NCBI GenBank assembly: GCA_038849555.1
Contig: JAWCMT010000025.1
Span: forward strand, 1 to 23,833
DNA length: 23,833 nt
From: JAOAIV01 sp038849555
Lineage (GTDB): Archaea; Thermoproteota; Bathyarchaeia; Bathyarchaeales; Bathycorpusculaceae
Reading direction: 5' to 3'
How positions within the stretch are numbered: position 1 is the first letter of the stretch; every line of letters begins with the position of its first letter. Below the pieces are notes generated by a model. That model was not told the origin of the DNA. It saw only the letters and a program-made list of their open reading frames with translations, and searched no databases. Shown piece by piece: positions 14,989-22,342 of this stretch. The translations under genes and the position numbers were made by a program.

Positions 14989-16038
14989 CTATTCACTGGT
15001 CGTTTCGTCGTATTCTACTTTGACTGTGTTGTTTGCTATTTCGATTTTACGCAGTTTATCAAAAAAGATTTCAGTTTCCTGCTTGGTTATAACTGGAAAA
15101 CCATAATGTTTGCTTTTGTAGCATAAGTTGCCATGGGTCGCGGTTCTTTGCTTTACAAAAGCCATATGCCTTCGCAATCGCTCTTCTATCTGCTGATTTG
15201 CAAAATCAACTACGCTGCGAAAGCGGTTAAAGATATGCGGCTTGAAGTTGGAGTCAATTTCAAAGCCCACGCTATTTCTTCCCGCCGCCATAGCCGCAAC
15301 CATCGTAGTCCCCGTGCCCAAAAACGGGTCCAAAACCGTGTCGCCCTTTATGGAATACATGTTTATCAGCCGATAGGGCAGCTCAAATGGGAACGCGCCG
15401 CTTCTGTCCCGAATCGCCTTGTCAATATTGTTCTGTTTGACGCCCTTCAGATCAGCCCAGACATCAGAGAACCATTCGTTTCGCTCTTCCCAAAAGAAGG
15501 CACTTTCCCTGCGCCTACGCCTTTCATCTGGAGCGCTGAACTTCCGCGGCTTGCCCTTTCGAAGGATTAGAATGAATTCATGCTCCAGCGTAACATAAGC
15601 GCCAGCAGGAAGCATACCTGAACCCATAAACTTGTTCGGCGCATTCGTCTGCTTCCTCCAAAGAATCTCAGGCAACGGATTAAAGCCCAGATTTACGCAA
15701 TAATTTAGAATGCGCGAATGGTTAGGATACAGATTAAATTCGCCGCCAACGCGTCGGGCAGCGTCGCCTATGTTGATGCATGCAAAACCGCCGTTTTTCA
15801 GCACGCGATAAACTTGTGACCAAACCTTGTCAAGTTCCTTATGCATCAACTCAAAAGCGCCTTGCCCATCTCCATTTTGAAGCAGTTTGTTAATCGCTGG
15901 GTTCTGCTTAGAGAAAATGTCATCCCACATAGCGATCAGGGGATAAGGCGGAGAAGTAACCACCAAATCCACCGATTCGCTAGGAATATCAGCCATGTCC
16001 TGCGCGCTCTTAAACAACAAATTGTGCAAGGTCAACAC
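14989..16038 (-). CDS. Site-specific DNA methyltransferase, beta class (probably N4-cytosine), solitary
   Basis: A 349-residue amino-methyltransferase. The catalytic motif TSPPY (28-32) comes first and the AdoMet-binding motif DPFLGTGTT (237-245) late, which is the order of the beta group. A TSPPY or SPPY motif usually marks N4-cytosine methylation, while DPPY marks N6-adenine. Between them lies a basic region with five arginines in a row (about 173-177) that may touch DNA. The C-terminal 75 residues, after FEIDSNFK, are variable. GTG 16038 is used, with AGGAATG about five bases upstream. No restriction endonuclease or specificity gene is next to it, so it appears to be an orphan enzyme, perhaps marking the chromosome or guarding against an absent enzyme. 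Confidence 0.92.
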   Translation of the reverse strand: MLTLHNLLFKSAQDMADIPSESVDLVVTSPPYPLIAMWDDIFSKQNPAINKLLQNGDGQGAFELMHKELDKVWSQVYRVLKNGGFACINIGDAARRVGGEFNLYPNHSRILNYCVNLGFNPLPEILWRKQTNAPNKFMGSGMLPAGAYVTLEHEFILILRKGKPRKFSAPDERRRRRESAFFWEERNEWFSDVWADLKGVKQNNIDKAIRDRSGAFPFELPYRLINMYSIKGDTVLDPFLGTGTTMVAAMAAGRNSVGFEIDSNFKPHIFNRFRSVVDFANQQIEERLRRHMAFVKQRTATHGNLCYKSKHYGFPVITKQETEIFFDKLRKIEIANNTVKVEYDETTSE

Positions 16039-16144
16039 AGTGCATTCCTACTAACATTCACTGAGTTCAAATATAAATTCGCCATCATCTTTTTCACAGG
16101 CTAATGCTCACAAAAAACAGAAAAGTACCAGCATTTCTCATAAT

Positions 16145-16275
16145 CCTATTTGGCGGCTATTAGCCAATCAATGCAGAAAACAATAGGAGGGGGTATTCTG
16201 AGCGTTGTGTTTTTCAAGCAATGTGCGGTAGGCTCCTTATTTATTAGCGGATGTGGGCTGGAAACAGAAAAAGTA
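16145..16275 (+). other. Leader region ahead of the eL42 operon with an unused consensus Shine-Dalgarno
   Basis: CCTATT (16145-16150) can pair with AATAGG (16182-16187), and TTGGC/GCCAA lies inside. The second arm runs into a near-perfect ribosome site, AGGAGGGGG (16185-16193). No conserved gene follows. The only frame at a fitting distance is about 23-26 codons long, from CTG 16198 or GTG 16207 to a TAA at 16276-16278. It may be a leader peptide or a chance frame. ttatttatta (16232-16241) could be a TATA box for the ribosomal operon. Confidence 0.3.
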
Positions 16276-16321
16276 TAAGAGTGTGCGTGTTTTTTCTATT
16301 GCGAAGTTGGAAGCGATAAGC

Positions 16322-16597
16322 ATGAATGTACCTAAAGAAGTTACCACGTACTGTCCGAAGTGCAAGGCGCATCAGGTTCATTCGGTTAGTCTTTACAAGG
16401 CTGGAAAGCGTCGTGCATTAGCTAAGGGTGAACGTCATCACAAACGTGAAAAGAAAGGATATGGTGGGCAAAAGTATCCGCTGCAGCATGAATTTGCTAA
16501 AACTACGAAAAAGCAGACTTTGAGGCTGAAATGCAAAAAGTGCGGTTACATGCGCCATAAAGATGGCATACGCTTGAGGAAGCTTGCTATAGTGTAG
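16322..16597 (+). CDS. rpl44e: Large ribosomal subunit protein eL42 (L44e)
   Basis: A 91-residue very basic zinc protein of the large subunit near the E site. CPKC (about 10-13) and CKKCG (about 73-77) form the zinc site; GYGGQKYP is a family hallmark, and the protein ends RLRKLAIV. I place the start at ATG 16322, giving MNVPKEVTTYCPKC as in archaeal homologues. The longer open frame from GTG 16253 adds 23 residues without family resemblance and crosses the likely promoter (agtataag, about 16274). It is the first gene of the five-gene operon eL42-eS27-aIF2 alpha-nop10-PAC2 found in many archaea. Confidence 0.95.
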   Translation: MNVPKEVTTYCPKCKAHQVHSVSLYKAGKRRALAKGERHHKREKKGYGGQKYPLQHEFAKTTKKQTLRLKCKKCGYMRHKDGIRLRKLAIV

Positions 16598-16608
16598 GGG
16601 GAAGCCTT

Positions 16609-16806
16609 GTGACAGAATGGGACAAACTTATTCCGAAGCCTAAAAGCCGCTTTCTGCGCATTAAATGTTTGAAATGTGGAAATGAACAGTTGGTCTTTAG
16701 TAACGCTACTAGCAAGGTTGTTTGCAACGTGTGCGCTGAAGTGCTTGCGGAGCCAACGGGTGGTAAAGTAAAAATAAAAGGCGAGTTACAGTCAATATTT
16801 GAATAA
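16609..16806 (+). CDS. rps27e: Small ribosomal subunit protein eS27
   Basis: A 65-residue zinc-ribbon ribosomal protein. The ribbon is CLKCG and CNVCAEVL, with the archaeal eS27 phrases IPKPKSRFLRIKC, EQLVFSNATSKVVC and LAEPTGGK. The start is GTG 16609, with gggg a few bases upstream; the gene follows eL42 after 11 bases. It sits on the small-subunit body and is part of the translation operon. Confidence 0.95.
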   Translation: MTEWDKLIPKPKSRFLRIKCLKCGNEQLVFSNATSKVVCNVCAEVLAEPTGGKVKIKGELQSIFE

Positions 16807-16820
16807 AGGTAGAAAATTTA

Positions 16821-17609
16821 ATGGCGGAACGCAAACCTGAGTGGCCTGAAGTTGGAGATTTAGTAATCGCCACTATAGAAACTGTTACTGATTATGGAGC
16901 GTACGCCAAACTTGATGAGTACGGCAAGCGCGGTTTGCTTCATGTTTCTGAAATTAGTAGTAGCTGGATAAGGAATATTCGGGATTTTGTTAGAGAAGGA
17001 CAAAAAGTTGTTCTGAAAGTTTTGCGTGTAGACATGGAGAAAGGACATATCGATTTGTCGCTTAGGCGGGTGACAAAGCGCGAAAGAATTGAAAAGATCA
17101 AAATGTGGAAGCAAAGCAGAAAGGCGGAGTCCCTGCTTCGGGATGTTGCTGAAAAACTGGGGTTGCCCGTTGAAGAAGTTTACGCGAAGGCGGCAGCGCT
17201 TGTAGAAGAAAAGTATGGTTTGTATGAAAGCTTTGAAAAGACGATTACTGAAGGCCCAGAAGTTTTGATGAAAATAGGTGTTCCTGAAAATTTCGCGAGA
17301 GCTTTTGCTGAGGTTGCGGAAGAGCGTATACATGTCAAGATGGTTAAGGTTAAGGGTGTTCTTGAAGTCCGCTGCATGAAGCCCAATGGCGTTAAGATAA
17401 TCAAGAATGCTTTTCTTAACGCGTTGAAAACTGAAAAAGTGAAGGGCGCAAGCGTGAATTTCTTTGTGATTGCTGCTCCAAAATATGCCATTGAGGTGAT
17501 GGCGGAGAATTATAAGCGTGCAGAAGAAATTCTGCAGAAGATTGCGCAGAACATTGTGTCGAACATCGTTAAGGCTGGTGGCCAAGGCGTTTTTAGAAGG
17601 GAAAAGTAA
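16821..17609 (+). CDS. eif2a: Translation initiation factor aIF2 subunit alpha
   Basis: A 262-residue subunit of the heterotrimer that brings initiator Met-tRNA to the ribosome. The N-terminal S1/OB domain (about 10-85) includes GDLVIATIETVTDYGAYAKL and RGLLHVSEIS. It is followed by a helical domain (about 90-175) and a C-terminal alpha-beta domain (about 180-262) that contacts the gamma subunit. The length is typical. It starts 14 bases after eS27, and its stop overlaps the nop10 ATG (TAATG). The gamma subunit is encoded on the other strand at 22343-23529; no beta subunit is in the window. Confidence 0.96.
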   Translation: MAERKPEWPEVGDLVIATIETVTDYGAYAKLDEYGKRGLLHVSEISSSWIRNIRDFVREGQKVVLKVLRVDMEKGHIDLSLRRVTKRERIEKIKMWKQSRKAESLLRDVAEKLGLPVEEVYAKAAALVEEKYGLYESFEKTITEGPEVLMKIGVPENFARAFAEVAEERIHVKMVKVKGVLEVRCMKPNGVKIIKNAFLNALKTEKVKGASVNFFVIAAPKYAIEVMAENYKRAEEILQKIAQNIVSNIVKAGGQGVFRREK

Positions 17610-17782
17610 TGGTTTGGCTGCTAAGGAAATGCGAGCGCTGCATGAGGTATACTTTAAAGAAGGATGCATGCTCATACTGCGGCGGCGCGGTTAGGATTCC
17701 TCATCCGCCAAAGTTTTCTCCTGATGACAAGTATCTAAAGTATAGAATGGTTTTGAAAGAGCAGGAGCAGTTGACGAAATGA
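17609..17782 (+). CDS. nop10: H/ACA RNP protein Nop10
   Basis: A 57-residue protein. It starts MVWLLRKCERC, with a zinc ribbon formed by CERC and CSYCGG, then VRIPHPPKFSPDDKY, which is the Nop10 hallmark, and a final helix of basic and acidic residues. Nop10 binds Cbf5 and stabilises the pseudouridine synthase complex guided by H/ACA RNAs. Its ATG overlaps the aIF2 alpha stop (TAATG) and its TGA overlaps the ATG of the PAC2 gene (ATGA), so translation is coupled in the operon. Confidence 0.96.
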   Translation: MVWLLRKCERCMRYTLKKDACSYCGGAVRIPHPPKFSPDDKYLKYRMVLKEQEQLTK

Positions 17783-18552
17783 AAGAAACTTACATCAAAG
17801 AGCTTAGGCAAATTAATCCTTCTAACGCGGTTTTGGTTGAAGGCTTTCCCGGTTTAGGGCTTGTGGGCAAAATTGCCATTCGCTACTTGATCAAGCAGTT
17901 GAAAGCGCAGAGATTTGCACATCTTTATTCGCCGCATTTCCCTTATTTTGTGCTTGTGAATAAGAAGGGCAGTGTTCGGCTTCTGCGCGGCACTTTTTAT
18001 TTCTGGAAAAACGAAAGCGGAGGAAATGATTTAATTCTTTTTACTGGCGATAGCCAATCTCAAACGATTGAGGGGCAATATGAGATTGCTGGCAAGATGC
18101 TTGATTTCGCTCAAAAGCACGGTGTGAAGACCATTGTAACCATTGGCGGTTACCGCATGGAGACAAAGGGTAAACCTAAGGTTTTTGCAGCCGCCACTTC
18201 AGAGGAACTTTTAGGTAAGGCGTTACGTGCAGGCGCCATTGTTAGTGCTTCGGGAAGCCCTATTGTGGGCACAGCAGGGTTGATATTGGGGTTAGCGCGG
18301 TTTCGGAAGATTGAAGCACTTTGCCTTTTAGGGGAAACGCGTGGTTATTTACCTGATCCTTTGTCTGCAAAAAGCGTTTTAGAAGCGTTAAACGCAATAT
18401 TTAACTTCAATGTGGATTTGACAGCATTCGACGCGGAAATCGCTAAGGCAGAGAGCATGCTGGCGCGACTGCAGAAGATCGAGGAGAAAAGGGCGTTGCA
18501 GGCTGAGGAGATACGCAAAGAAGAAGATAGAAAAACCACGTATATCTCTTAA
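17779..18552 (+). CDS. PAC2-family protein (proteasome assembly chaperone-like)
   Basis: A 257-residue protein of the PAC2 superfamily. VEGFPGLGLVGKIAIRYLI at about 19-37 is the family signature; TIVTIGGYRM and the GSPIVGTAGLILGLAR region complete the nucleoside-phosphorylase-like core. Archaeal relatives (PbaA/PbaB) are linked to proteasome assembly, though PbaA itself does not always act as a chaperone. The last 45 residues form a charged helix (AKAESMLARLQKIEEKRA), likely a coiled coil. It starts inside the nop10 stop (ATGA) and ends the operon. Proteasome genes are not in the window. Confidence 0.9.
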   Translation: MKETYIKELRQINPSNAVLVEGFPGLGLVGKIAIRYLIKQLKAQRFAHLYSPHFPYFVLVNKKGSVRLLRGTFYFWKNESGGNDLILFTGDSQSQTIEGQYEIAGKMLDFAQKHGVKTIVTIGGYRMETKGKPKVFAAATSEELLGKALRAGAIVSASGSPIVGTAGLILGLARFRKIEALCLLGETRGYLPDPLSAKSVLEALNAIFNFNVDLTAFDAEIAKAESMLARLQKIEEKRALQAEEIRKEEDRKTTYIS

Positions 18553-18782
18553 GCTCTGTTGTTCTTGGCGAAGCATACTTCCTCCATAAATAGCCTGAAC
18601 AGAAAATGGCAAGTATTATGTGACAGCGCTCAGAAAAAAGGCCACAGCAGCTTAATAATTTCACTAAATTCTTAGTTGAATTTGCACCACAACATCCCTG
18701 TTCTCAAAAGGCGATACCCTGACTGCCTTTCTGCGTGTATGACGCGGAACAAATACTAAAACAGTGTTATTCCAATTTCTAA

Positions 18783-19208
18783 TTATGCGGTGTAGTCTCT
18801 GCCTTTTGGTTTTGTGTCTGGAGGTTTCGCCTCGGGGATCTGCGGCAGCGGAATCGGCGGCGGAATATTCAGCGTCCTTGAAATAAGCACTGACTCAATA
18901 AACACAACATTTGAAATAGACTGCACAATAAGCTGTGGCGGCGGCTTCTTCGCCTCATGATCCTTAAGCGCTTGCTCAATTTCGCCCTTGTCGCCCACAA
19001 CGTAGGCGCTTCCTTTCAGGCTTATCTGAGCTATTGACGGGTTATAATTTATTGCTAAAATAAACGGGACTTCAAGGTTGCCATCCGCCGTTTTCTGCAT
19101 ACCTACAATGTTGATGTTCGTGCCTATCTGTATGGGCGGAAACGGTTTTTTAATATCCCAGAAGCGCTCCGCAGAAATGCTCGTTATAACTACGTTAACT
19201 CTAAGCAT
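18783..19208 (-). CDS. Conserved archaeal protein, possibly SecB-like
   Basis: A protein of about 141 residues, convergent with the PAC2 gene. It begins LRVNVVITSISAERFWD, has alternating strands through LEVPFILAINYNP and ISLKGSAYVVGD, a helix IEQALKDHE, then QSISNVVFIESVLISRTLNIPPPIPLPQI and a proline-rich tail. This order (strands, an alpha helix, and a PPxPLPxI motif near the C-terminus) resembles the SecB export-chaperone fold, for which archaeal relatives such as MJ0357 are known. The resemblance is from memory and partial. The start could also be GTG 19217; ATG 19208 has gtggt upstream. It lies 49 bases downstream of eS31 on the same strand and may be co-transcribed. Confidence 0.5.
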   Translation of the reverse strand: MLRVNVVITSISAERFWDIKKPFPPIQIGTNINIVGMQKTADGNLEVPFILAINYNPSIAQISLKGSAYVVGDKGEIEQALKDHEAKKPPPQLIVQSISNVVFIESVLISRTLNIPPPIPLPQIPEAKPPDTKPKGRDYTA

Positions 19209-19257
19209 ATGAACCACAAAGAGTATGTGTAAACGGAGAATTTAAAACTGATTGCTA

Positions 19258-19524
19258 TTATGCCTTCTTATACCTCGTAAAGCCACAGTGTCCACAGGTA
19301 TAACGGTCATGATGGTCAGCCATGAAGTAGCCTGGACCACAGCGCTCGCATGTCGGCCGCAACCTCGTAACTTTTTCGCCCTCTATCTTATACAAGGCAT
19401 GAACGCCCTTCTCGTCTTTCTGCTTCTTCTCTGCCTTAGGCGCTGGCGCTGCTTTCGCAGCCTTCTGCGGCTTCGCCTCTTCTGCCGCTGCGGGCTCTTT
19501 CTTTTCAGCTGCTTTCTTGGACAT
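19258..19524 (-). CDS. rps27ae: Small ribosomal subunit protein eS31 (S27ae) with Ala/Lys/Pro-rich N-terminal extension
   Basis: The C-terminal 50 residues are the zinc-ribbon ribosomal protein eS31: HALYKIEGEKVTRLRPTCERCGPGYFM and the second knuckle CGHCGFTRYK. The first 38 residues are low-complexity, made of Ala, Lys, Glu, Pro and Gln, and likely disordered. Typical archaeal S27ae is only about 50-60 residues, so this tail is an addition; in eukaryotes the same position is held by ubiquitin, but no ubiquitin fold is visible here. It follows eS24 after one base, the last ribosomal gene of the cluster. Confidence 0.93.
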   Translation of the reverse strand: MSKKAAEKKEPAAAEEAKPQKAAKAAPAPKAEKKQKDEKGVHALYKIEGEKVTRLRPTCERCGPGYFMADHHDRYTCGHCGFTRYKKA

Positions 19525-19525
19525 T

Positions 19526-19837
19526 TTACTTTGCTACCTCTTCTTTCTTTTCTTCTGGAGGACTGTTACGTTTTCTTATGTACTCGGGCTCAATAAGTTT
19601 TGCCTGAGCCAAAGTTTCATAAGCGTTCGCAACACCCACAGTAGTATTTGTTCCAGTTAACGTCTCCATTTTCTTGATGAAAACAAGCTCTTCACTTATC
19701 TTTAATTCAGCAGCTATAGCCCGTTTAACTTCCAATCGGGCTGGCGTTTTACCTTTAGGCGCATGCTCCACTTTGAAACGAACTTCCTTCCGCTTCAGAA
19801 GAGGATTCGCCTTCACTGATACAATCTTGACTTCCAT
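19526..19837 (-). CDS. rps24e: Small ribosomal subunit protein eS24
   Basis: A 103-residue protein with the archaeal S24e pattern: MEVKIVSVKANPLLKRKEV, a helix LEVKRAIAAELKI, VFIKKMETLTGTNTTVGVANAYET and a charged, disordered C-terminus. It belongs to the small subunit. It is encoded one base before eS31 and 45 bases after the dephospho-CoA kinase gene, in the order conserved across many archaea. Confidence 0.95.
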   Translation of the reverse strand: MEVKIVSVKANPLLKRKEVRFKVEHAPKGKTPARLEVKRAIAAELKISEELVFIKKMETLTGTNTTVGVANAYETLAQAKLIEPEYIRKRNSPPEEKKEEVAK

Positions 19838-19882
19838 CGCAGCATCACTTGTTTAAAGCAGAGAGTTTCATACTTTTACTTC

Positions 19883-20413
19883 TTATTTAGCTTTTCGAAC
19901 AGTTTTCATCACTTTCAGAATCTCAGCTGCTTCCGCCTTTTTCTCGGCAGTAACTTTAACAGCCACTACGCCTTCGCGTGGCTGCCCATAGACAACCAAC
20001 GAGCCATTTGGCGCGTACAAAACGGCTATCAGCGTAAGCAAATCCTCCTCGCCGTCAACAATTATCTGCGTGGATTCGCCGCTCTCCAAAGCTGACCGCA
20101 CAGCCGCTATTGCTTCTTCAGTTATTGTCCCCGGCGGATTTTTAACATGGAGCAGCTTAGCCGCAAATATTCTTGGCTTTATCTTTTTTCGCATACTTTT
20201 GTTATCAGTAATCAAAAGCTGCGGCGCCATCCCATGCTCATGGAGATTACGGGAAACCGCGTCTCCAACAGCCACTAGCACAGGCGGCCTTTCCATATCC
20301 AAAATTTCCCTCAGCTTGCTACTGGTTTCATCAAATGAGCCGCGGATTAAAGTGCCAAAAGGCTCCTTAAGCTTTGTACGTAGTTCTGGAGTGATATTAT
20401 AGGCAATAGCCAT
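19883..20413 (-). CDS. GTP-dependent dephospho-CoA kinase (DUF359 family)
   Basis: A 176-residue enzyme of the family shown in Thermococcus to phosphorylate dephospho-CoA using GTP, the last step of archaeal CoA synthesis. Recognisable motifs are FGTLIRG, LVAVGDAVS, LLITDNKSMRK, NPPGTIT, and VDGEEDLLTLIAVLYAPNG with VVYGQPREGVV. The acidic IVDGEEDL segment is thought to hold catalytic metal. No Walker A motif is present, as expected for this unusual kinase. I choose ATG 20413 with aaggg about six bases upstream; a TTG six bases earlier is possible. Its place between spt4 and eS24 is typical of archaea. Confidence 0.92.
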   Translation of the reverse strand: MAIAYNITPELRTKLKEPFGTLIRGSFDETSSKLREILDMERPPVLVAVGDAVSRNLHEHGMAPQLLITDNKSMRKKIKPRIFAAKLLHVKNPPGTITEEAIAAVRSALESGESTQIIVDGEEDLLTLIAVLYAPNGSLVVYGQPREGVVAVKVTAEKKAEAAEILKVMKTVRKAK

Positions 20414-20485
20414 TTTCAACCCTTCAGATGCGGAGGGAACTTTGTCCTCAAATACACGCGCTTATGCAGACAGCGGCTTGCTTTT

Positions 20486-20671
20486 TTATCTGATTTTTAG
20501 GGCGTAACGTCCTTTTTCTTTTATGCTCATGGCCTTTGCAATAACCGAGTTTTCCGGCTCAAACATGATAACTATGCCGCTGAAGTCTTCGCTGAGACTT
20601 GTCGACTTGCACTTTGGGCACACGTTTTCTTTAGTGATGAAGTGACAGTTTGTGCAGGCTTTCTCATTCAT
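20486..20671 (-). CDS. spt4: Transcription elongation factor Spt4 (RpoE'')
   Basis: A 61-residue zinc protein. The ribbon CTNCHFI and CPKCKS is followed by DFSGIVIMFEPENSVIAKAM, a hallmark of archaeal Spt4, and the end GRYALKI. Spt4 pairs with Spt5 to keep RNA polymerase processive. It starts one base after the Rpo7 stop, so the two are translationally linked as in most archaea. Confidence 0.95.
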   Translation of the reverse strand: MNEKACTNCHFITKENVCPKCKSTSLSEDFSGIVIMFEPENSVIAKAMSIKEKGRYALKIR

Positions 20672-20672
20672 C

Positions 20673-21275
20673 TCATTGTCGCTCCTGTTCTGCTTTGTTT
20701 TCCGCCGTTTTCTTCTCTACGGCTTCTTTCGTTTGCGAAGCCTCAAGCTTAATCCATTCCAACTTGCCCAGAAACGGTTGCCGAGCGGTGACGCCAATTT
20801 TGCCGGAGCTCCCAGCTCTGCCAAGCGAAACAGCCGTTATCCTGACGCGCACCTGGTCTCCGCTCATCAGTTTCTTTTTAGTTTCCTTTCCTAGTAAAAC
20901 GCCCTGTTTCTCGTCATAGGACATGTAGTCATCCATGAGTTGCGAAACATGAAGCAGCGCATCTACTGGGCCTATGCGCACAAAAGCGCCAAAATCCGCG
21001 ATTTCCACTACGTCGCCTTCAACTATTTCCTGAAGGACAGGATAGAAAGTTAACAGCGAGAAGGTTACTTTATGATAGGTTGCGCCGTCTCCAGGAATTA
21101 TCTTTCCTATTGGGCTTACGTCGACTTTTGTCACGGCTATCACGTAGCCTAATTCTTCGTCCACAACTCCTTCATATTTAGCCTTAACTTGGTCGTGGCC
21201 TACCTTCCCGAGGGGGTTGCCGAAGGTTTCAGGCGGAATGCGAATAGTATCCTGCAATGTTATGAGTTTAAACAT
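20673..21275 (-). CDS. rpo7: DNA-directed RNA polymerase subunit Rpo7 (RpoE')
   Basis: A 200-residue stalk subunit of archaeal RNA polymerase, partner of Rpo4. The N-terminal tip domain has MFKLITLQDTIRIPPETFG, and the C-terminal S1/OB domain (about 80-165) has VVEIADFGAFVRIGPVDALLHVSQL. The final 25 residues are Lys/Glu/Gln-rich and extend beyond the typical subunit end, probably disordered. It follows the PIN-domain gene after 3 bases and precedes spt4 by one base, forming an operon. Confidence 0.96.
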   Translation of the reverse strand: MFKLITLQDTIRIPPETFGNPLGKVGHDQVKAKYEGVVDEELGYVIAVTKVDVSPIGKIIPGDGATYHKVTFSLLTFYPVLQEIVEGDVVEIADFGAFVRIGPVDALLHVSQLMDDYMSYDEKQGVLLGKETKKKLMSGDQVRVRITAVSLGRAGSSGKIGVTARQPFLGKLEWIKLEASQTKEAVEKKTAENKAEQERQ

Positions 21276-21278
21276 TTT

Positions 21279-21692
21279 TTAGATCATTCCGTCAATTTCG
21301 AGACGCGATTTTTGTCTCACATAAATCACTGGCACATTTATATCTCTTAGCCTCTTCTTAAGTTGCTTGTCATTGGTAAACACTGGAAAACGCCATTCGC
21401 GAGCTATTTTAACTATTACGTCGTCTGTAGGCTCAGAATTTGACGCGACGACTTCGACTTGCCTGCATTTTTCAGCAAACTTTAAGGCGTAAAGGGCTTG
21501 TTTACGCATTTTAGGCGAACCCTTTTCCGCAAGCGTCTCTAGTTCACGCTTAACCGGCGATAACAAAATCAACTCAAAGTTCCTGTTTAGTAAAAGTTTT
21601 AGGTCATTGAAAATATCGATTTTAAATTGAAGCGGAACGAACAACGCGTTTGAATCCAAAATTACTCCCATAGTTTCGCTTGTAAGCTTCAT
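21279..21692 (-). CDS. PIN-domain nuclease, Fcf1/VapC9-like
   Basis: A 137-residue PIN domain. The acidic metal-binding residues appear at LDSNAL (Asp13), KRELE (Glu50), PTDDVI (Asp88/89) and TNDKQL (Asp107), with a typical alternating fold between. The family includes the archaeal homologue of Fcf1/Utp24, which takes part in rRNA processing. The conserved position next to rpo7 and spt4 and the absence of an antitoxin gene favour that housekeeping role over a toxin. It is the first gene of this minus-strand operon; a TATA-like box lies about 65 bases upstream. A Met seven codons into the protein is an alternative start. Confidence 0.87.
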   Translation of the reverse strand: MKLTSETMGVILDSNALFVPLQFKIDIFNDLKLLLNRNFELILLSPVKRELETLAEKGSPKMRKQALYALKFAEKCRQVEVVASNSEPTDDVIVKIAREWRFPVFTNDKQLKKRLRDINVPVIYVRQKSRLEIDGMI

Positions 21693-21754
21693 TTAGCCCT
21701 GCGCTCCACGAAGCATCAAAACCTTTTGCCCCTTCTAAGTTCTCTTTGCGTAGG

Positions 21755-21762
21755 CTTTAAAC
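21755..21762 (-). promoter_or_regulatory. TATA-like box for the PIN-rpo7-spt4 operon
   Basis: On the minus strand gtttaaag lies 63-70 bases before the PIN-domain ATG, predicting a leader of about 40 bases. It would let this operon be transcribed without the aIF2 gamma gene. Confidence 0.35.
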
Positions 21763-21841
21763 TGTTTGTTTTTGGCATCTGCTGAAGTTATTTAGAAGCA
21801 AAAATGTTGCGCGACTTGCTGTTCAGAAGAATACGTATTAC

Positions 21842-21849
21842 TTTTAAAT
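21842..21849 (+). promoter_or_regulatory. TATA-like box for the Nudix gene
   Basis: ttttaaat lies 49-56 bases before the TTG start of the Nudix gene. A second candidate, tttacataa (21854-21862), would give a shorter leader. Confidence 0.35.
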
Positions 21850-21897
21850 AACCTTTACATAAACTGAGTAGAGCACAAAACTGGTTAGTGAAGGCTG

Positions 21898-22326
21898 TTG
21901 CTGCGTGAGAAATCCTGTGGCGTCATAGTATTCTTGAAGAATAATGCGGTTAAATATCTTCTTCTACATTATGAGGCAGGCCACTGGGATTTTGTAAAGG
22001 GAAATGTCGAGCCAAATGAAAGCGAGAAGGACACGGTTATCCGAGAACTTCGTGAAGAAACAGGCATAACTGACGCCAAATTTATTGAGGGCTTCAGGGA
22101 AAGAATAGAGTACTTCTACAGAAGGCAAGGCGCAAAAGTACACAAGGAAGTAATCTTCTTTCTTGCGGAAACGCAAACAGAGAAAGTTGAGATATCCCAC
22201 GAGCACATAGGCTATATTTGGCTAGATTACCAAAGCGCGCTGGAGAAGCTTACTTTCAAAAACGCCAAAATGCTTCTTACAAAAGCGCATGAGCTATTAA
22301 AGGCGCGTGGGATAATAAGCACGTAA
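21898..22326 (+). CDS. Nudix hydrolase (Ap4A hydrolase-like)
   Basis: A 142-residue hydrolase with a complete Nudix box, GNVEPNES followed by RELREETGI (about 39-61), in which the REx2EE glutamates bind the metal. The family cleaves nucleoside diphosphates linked to another group; the short length and the HWDFVKGNVE context resemble diadenosine-tetraphosphate hydrolases. The start is a TTG at 21898; a GTG just upstream is out of frame. The gene is read opposite to its neighbours and ends 16 bases from the aIF2 gamma stop, so it splits a gene cluster that is usually continuous. Confidence 0.9.
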   Translation: MLREKSCGVIVFLKNNAVKYLLLHYEAGHWDFVKGNVEPNESEKDTVIRELREETGITDAKFIEGFRERIEYFYRRQGAKVHKEVIFFLAETQTEKVEISHEHIGYIWLDYQSALEKLTFKNAKMLLTKAHELLKARGIIST

Positions 22327-22342
22327 AGATGCTTATGCGGAA

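Noticed and set aside
16860..17675. Minus-strand frame of 271 codons opposite aIF2 alpha and nop10
   Set aside because: It crosses two clearly coding genes and has a composition expected from antisense of lysine- and glutamate-rich proteins.
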